Assembly: GCA_946059285.1 (NCBI GenBank)
Contig: CAMGMW010000040.1
Coordinates: 1-9,017 of the forward strand
Direction: 5' to 3'
From: an uncultured Clostridia bacterium
Lineage (GTDB): Bacteria; Bacillota_A; Clostridia; Oscillospirales; Oscillospiraceae
Length of the DNA: 9,017 bases
This document shows positions 6,580 to 9,017 of this stretch, piece by piece. The notes under the pieces were generated by a model, which worked only from the letters and a program-made list of their open reading frames with translations, made no database searches and was not told the origin of the DNA. The first letter of the stretch is position 1; every line of letters starts with the position of its first letter. Position numbers and translations under genes: made by a program.

Positions 6580-7563
6580 TCAAACAACGCTCTTGAACAA
6601 TTTTACGACAAATTCTGCGCCGCCGTCGCGGTTGGCGGCGGTGACGGTACCGTTTTGTGCGGCGATAATGGACCGCGCCAGCGCTAGCCCGATGCCGACA
6701 CTTTGCTCAGTGGCGTTGCCGCCTCGGTAATAGCGCTCAAATAGGTGAGGCAGATCCTGCGGATCGATTCCTCCGCCGCTGTCGCGGATGCAAATACAGG
6801 CACAGACTGCGTTTTCCTCTGCGGTAACGCAGATCCGACCCGCCTGCATATGCTCTGTGCAGTTTTTCAAAATATTGCTCAGTGCCTCAGCCGTCCACGC
6901 GGGATCACAGACAACGCTGCCGGACGCCGGTACCTGCAGTTCCTGCTCCTTGACCTCCATCAGGATGGAAAGCGGTTCGGCAGCCTTTGCAATCAGCGTG
7001 GTCATCGGAAGCGATTCCGGTTGAAAATGCACTGTGCCCGCGTCCAGCCTTGCCAGCTTCAAAAGTGTGCTGACCAGCCAGTCCATCCGAACCGCCTGCT
7101 GGCGCAGAGCAAGTACAGTCGGTCGACCGGTATCCTCCGTTTGCTTGGAAAGCTCTGCCAGCAGCAGATTCATCGCCGTCAACGGTGTACGCATCTGATG
7201 GGAAATGTCTGCCATGGAATCCGCAAGCTGGACTTTTTCCTTCTTCAACTGGTCTGCCTGTTCTTTCAAGCGCACGATCAGCTTTTGCAGTTCGCTGCGC
7301 AGCAGGCTGACCTCGCCTTCAGTGTAATGCGCCAGACTGATTCCGGTCTGACCATGGAGGATCGCGTCAATATCGGAAGCCAACTGCGCCATCCGTCGGT
7401 AACGCCGCCTTGCATCCCACAGGTATACGATGAGCAAAACCAGACAGAGCGCACACACCTGAATGCCGCAGACGGTGTCGAGATACCACACGACACCCGT
7501 TATCAGAGCGCAAATGGGAAGGCAAATCAGAAGCATCCGGCGGATTTCAGGATTTCGCATCAT
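6580..7563 (-). CDS. Sensor histidine kinase with minimal extracellular loop
   Basis: Membrane histidine kinase of 327 residues, partner of the adjacent response regulator. Two transmembrane helices (about 9-28 and 33-49) are joined by a loop of only about five residues, so there is no extracellular sensing domain. A helical linker (50-118) leads to the H-box DISHQMRTPLTAMN with the phospho-acceptor His122. The ATPase domain shows an N-box (LSNILKNCTEH, N230/N234), G1 (RDSGGGID, D261), F-box (LFERYYRG) and G2 (VGIGLALA, 289-296). This short-loop design is that of 'intramembrane-sensing' kinases such as BceS, which receive the signal from an ABC transporter; applying that here is inference. 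The membrane part carries five cysteines (14, 18, 32, 37, 40). The ATG at 7561-7563 starts 3 bp after the regulator stop codon, and its ribosome binding site GGAGGT is formed by the last codons of the regulator. Confidence 0.93.
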   Translation of the reverse strand: MMRNPEIRRMLLICLPICALITGVVWYLDTVCGIQVCALCLVLLIVYLWDARRRYRRMAQLASDIDAILHGQTGISLAHYTEGEVSLLRSELQKLIVRLKEQADQLKKEKVQLADSMADISHQMRTPLTAMNLLLAELSKQTEDTGRPTVLALRQQAVRMDWLVSTLLKLARLDAGTVHFQPESLPMTTLIAKAAEPLSILMEVKEQELQVPASGSVVCDPAWTAEALSNILKNCTEHMQAGRICVTAEENAVCACICIRDSGGGIDPQDLPHLFERYYRGGNATEQSVGIGLALARSIIAAQNGTVTAANRDGGAEFVVKLFKSVV

Positions 7564-7566
7564 GCT

Positions 7567-8238
7567 TCAGACCTCCATACGGTACCCGATGCCCCGCACC
7601 GTGCGGATGAGCGTCGGCTCCTGTGGATCGTCCTCCAGCTTGTTGCGCAGACGCTTGATGTAAACGGTCAGGGTGTTGTCGTTGACAAAATCTCCGGCCA
7701 CATCCCAGATCTCTTCCAAAAGCTGGGTGCGGGTAAGAGTCATGCCGCGATGGTTGAGAAACACCAGCAGCAGCCGGTATTCCAGCGCGGATAAGAATAG
7801 GTCGTCTCCGTTTTTTGTGGCGACACCCCGCTCCGTATCGATGTGGACACTGCCCAGATCGATCACGGACTGCGCCTTGCCGGTCCGCCGCAGAACACTG
7901 CGGATGCGGGAAACCAGCTCACGTGGACGGAAGGGCTTTGCCACATAGTCATCCGCACCCAGATCCAGACCGGTCACTACACTGTATTCATCGCCGGAGG
8001 CACTGAGAAAAATCACTGCGGTGTCGCTCTGCTGCTTGACGGCGGAGCAGATGGAAAAACCGTTTCCGTCCCGCAGGCCCACATCCAATAAAACAAGATC
8101 AAATTCCTCCTGTGCAAGCGCATCGAGCGCCTGTGTCTGTCCCTCGGCGGTGCGGACCGAAAAACCCTCCGCCCGCAGAAATTGCGACAGCGCCGTCACG
8201 ATGGTACAGTCATCCTCTACCAGCAAAATCCGTTCCAT
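7567..8238 (-). CDS. OmpR/PhoB-family response regulator
   Basis: DNA-binding response regulator of 223 residues. The receiver domain (1-115) has the acidic pair E8/D9/D10, phospho-acceptor D52 in VLLDVGLRDGNG, switch residue S79 in IFLSASG, and K101 in YVAKPFRPREL. The winged-helix effector domain (about 126-221) ends in the classic HTH helix TLTVYIKRLRNKLE (189-202) and the wing TVRGIGYRM (213-221). The start is the ATG at 8236-8238 (MERILLVEDD), with GGGAGG 8 nt upstream; an in-frame ATG at 8307 would add non-homologous residues and place the promoter inside the gene. It is first in the regulator-kinase pair. The 11-bp-spaced GTCAC repeats upstream of the transporter are its likely target; no such array is seen at its own promoter. 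Confidence 0.95.
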   Translation of the reverse strand: MERILLVEDDCTIVTALSQFLRAEGFSVRTAEGQTQALDALAQEEFDLVLLDVGLRDGNGFSICSAVKQQSDTAVIFLSASGDEYSVVTGLDLGADDYVAKPFRPRELVSRIRSVLRRTGKAQSVIDLGSVHIDTERGVATKNGDDLFLSALEYRLLLVFLNHRGMTLTRTQLLEEIWDVAGDFVNDNTLTVYIKRLRNKLEDDPQEPTLIRTVRGIGYRMEV

Positions 8239-8259
8239 TTGAATCGCCTCCCTGCTGCC

Positions 8260-8288
8260 ATCATACCGAATTGCGGCAAATTTCGCAA
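8260..8288 (-). promoter_or_regulatory. Sigma-A promoter of the response regulator/kinase pair
   Basis: On the minus strand -35 TTGCGA (8283-8288) and -10 TATGAT (8260-8265) are separated by 17 bp. Transcription should begin near 8253, leaving a leader of only about 15 nt that starts at the GGGAGG ribosome binding site. A TTGCG/CGCAA inverted repeat (8271-8275 and 8284-8288) overlaps the -35 and spacer. Confidence 0.75.
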
Positions 8289-8318
8289 GTGCCGCGGACG
8301 ATGTCATAAAAAATTATG

Positions 8319-8347
8319 TTGTAATTGGAAAATGCCTCTGCTATAAT
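8319..8347 (+). promoter_or_regulatory. Sigma-A promoter of the SPFH-domain gene
   Basis: -35 TTGTAA (8319-8324) and perfect -10 TATAAT (8342-8347) are 17 bp apart. The predicted start is near 8354, giving a leader of about 50 nt before the ATG at 8404. The two divergent promoters have their -35 boxes 30 bp apart (8289-8318 between them). That spacer holds a CATAA-AAAA-TTATG inverted repeat at 8305-8318, directly abutting this -35. Confidence 0.85.
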
Positions 8348-8352
8348 TACAA
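8319..8352. repeat. 8-bp inverted repeat bracketing the SPFH gene promoter
   Basis: TTGTAATT (8319-8326) and AATTACAA (8345-8352) are perfect complements with an 18-bp gap. The left arm contains the -35 box and the right arm covers the end of the -10 box and the bases after it. A dimeric repressor bound here would block RNA polymerase, so it is an operator candidate. AT-rich promoter sequence could also produce this by chance. Confidence 0.45.
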
Positions 8353-8356
8353 TATG

Positions 8357-8381
8357 CTGACAAGTGTCAGAGTTCAGACAC
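8357..8381 (+). promoter_or_regulatory. Leader hairpins upstream of the SPFH gene
   Basis: Right after the predicted transcription start, CTGAC (8357-8361) pairs with GTCAG (8366-8370) around a 4-nt loop. Alternatively GTGTC (8364-8368) pairs with GACAC (8377-8381). The two structures share bases and exclude each other. The ribosome binding site (8391-8396) is outside both. The role may be no more than 5'-end stabilisation. Confidence 0.35.
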
Positions 8382-8403
8382 AGATTTTGAAAGGAGCACC
8401 ACA

Positions 8404-9017
8404 ATGGGACTGATCAAAGTAGCACTGGGCGCCGTCGGCGAGGTCATTTCCGATCAGTATAAGGAATTTTATACGATGGATTCCTTTTCGGATGATATTC
8501 TCGTCAAAAGAGCCAGACGGAACACCAACGGACGCACCGCAAACAACGGCAATGAGGACATCATCTCCAACGGCTCTCTGATTATTATCCATGACGGTCA
8601 GGCGATGGCCCTCGTGGATCAGGGCGAGGTCGTGGAATTCTCCGCCGTACCCGGACATTTTGTCTACAATTCTTCCACAGAGCCGAGCATTTTTGAGGGC
8701 AGCCTGGGTGAGAACATTAAAAATACCTTTAAGACAATGGGTCGACGTATCGCATTCGGCGGCAACACCGCCCATGACCAGCGCATCTATTACTTCAACC
8801 TGAAGGAAATCAAAAACAACCTGTATGGTACGCCTACCCCCGTCATGTTCCGTGCGGTGGATAAGAACATCGGACTGGATATGGAAGTCGACCTGAAGTG
8901 CAACGGATCGTTTACATACTTCCTCGAAAACCCGATCCTGTTCTATAAAAAGCTCTGTGCCAACATCAAGGACGAATTTAACCGCAAGGAGATTGCAGGT
9001 TTATTGCGCGATACCTT
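8404..9017 (+). CDS. SPFH-domain protein, YdjI/'virion core protein'-like, N-terminal part (runs off right edge)
   Basis: Only 204 codons are inside the window and the frame is open to the edge. The start MGLIKVALGAVGEVISDQYKE, the segment NGSLIIIHDGQAMALVDQGE (57-76) and the strand-rich stretch through SIFEGSLGENIKNTFKTMGRR match the SPFH/Band-7-like family annotated as 'virion core protein' or YdjI. Members normally continue into a C-terminal region that often ends in zinc-ribbon motifs; that part is not visible here. In B. subtilis YdjI acts with PspA at the membrane under envelope stress, so a membrane-stress role is plausible but inferred. The ATG at 8404-8406 has AAGGAG (8391-8396) 7 nt upstream. 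The gene has its own promoter and diverges from the response regulator gene across a 165-bp spacer. No signal peptide is seen, which fits a cytoplasmic, membrane-recruited protein. Confidence 0.85.
   Translation, partial: MGLIKVALGAVGEVISDQYKEFYTMDSFSDDILVKRARRNTNGRTANNGNEDIISNGSLIIIHDGQAMALVDQGEVVEFSAVPGHFVYNSSTEPSIFEGSLGENIKNTFKTMGRRIAFGGNTAHDQRIYYFNLKEIKNNLYGTPTPVMFRAVDKNIGLDMEVDLKCNGSFTYFLENPILFYKKLCANIKDEFNRKEIAGLLRDT

Noticed and set aside
8239..8307. Upstream extension of the response regulator to 8307
   Set aside because: Receiver domains begin at MERILLVEDD. The extension would include the whole predicted promoter and is not conserved-looking.
8374..8775. Minus-strand open frame of 133 codons
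   Set aside because: It overlaps the SPFH gene, which has a promoter, ribosome binding site and family homology on the plus strand.

Overview
The window looks like chromosomal DNA of a low-to-moderate GC Gram-positive anaerobe, most likely a Clostridia member (Oscillospirales-like gut lineage). The basis is the Firmicutes-type order rimP-nusA-rnpM(ylxR)-ylxQ-infB, strong AGGAGG-type ribosome binding sites, sigma-A-type promoters, and a two-component/ABC-transporter module typical of gut Clostridia. The genus is inference and I do not name one. Gene density is high, no stretch over about 165 bases lacks a gene, and I see no mobile elements, rRNA, tRNA or CRISPR.

Region 1 (about 3090 down to 1, minus strand) is the housekeeping translation/transcription operon: rimP (30S maturation), nusA (transcription elongation/termination factor), rnpM/ylxR (RNA-binding, RNase P modulator family), ylxQ (L7Ae-like RNA-binding protein) and the first 229 codons of infB (initiation factor IF-2), which runs off the left edge. 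A near-consensus promoter (3060-3088) drives it. The roughly 80-nt leader contains a perfect 11-bp hairpin followed by a pyrimidine-rich tract, which may act both as terminator for the upstream permease gene and as an attenuator of the operon.

Region 2 (8288 down to 3128, minus strand) is a signalling and transport module: an OmpR-family response regulator, a small two-TM histidine kinase with almost no extracellular sensor, a MacB/LolD-type ABC ATPase and an 875-residue permease made of two FtsX-type halves, each with a large extracellular domain. The regulator and kinase have one promoter. The transporter genes follow after a 144-bp spacer with a -10-like hexamer, no -35 box, and three GTCAC direct repeats spaced exactly 11 bp apart (6484-6510), the layout expected of an OmpR/PhoB-type activated promoter. 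The simplest reading is a stimulus-induced exporter or detoxification system (antimicrobial peptide or envelope stress), with the kinase possibly sensing through the transporter.

Region 3 (8404 to the right edge, plus strand) is the first 204 codons of an SPFH-domain protein of the YdjI/'virion core protein'-like family, divergently transcribed from the regulator gene. Its promoter lies inside an 8-bp perfect inverted repeat. The gene may belong to the same envelope-stress neighbourhood, but the sequence alone does not prove a functional link.

The genes themselves belong to known families. The most interesting new signals are in the three intergenic regions and in the mismatch between the kinase and permease architectures.
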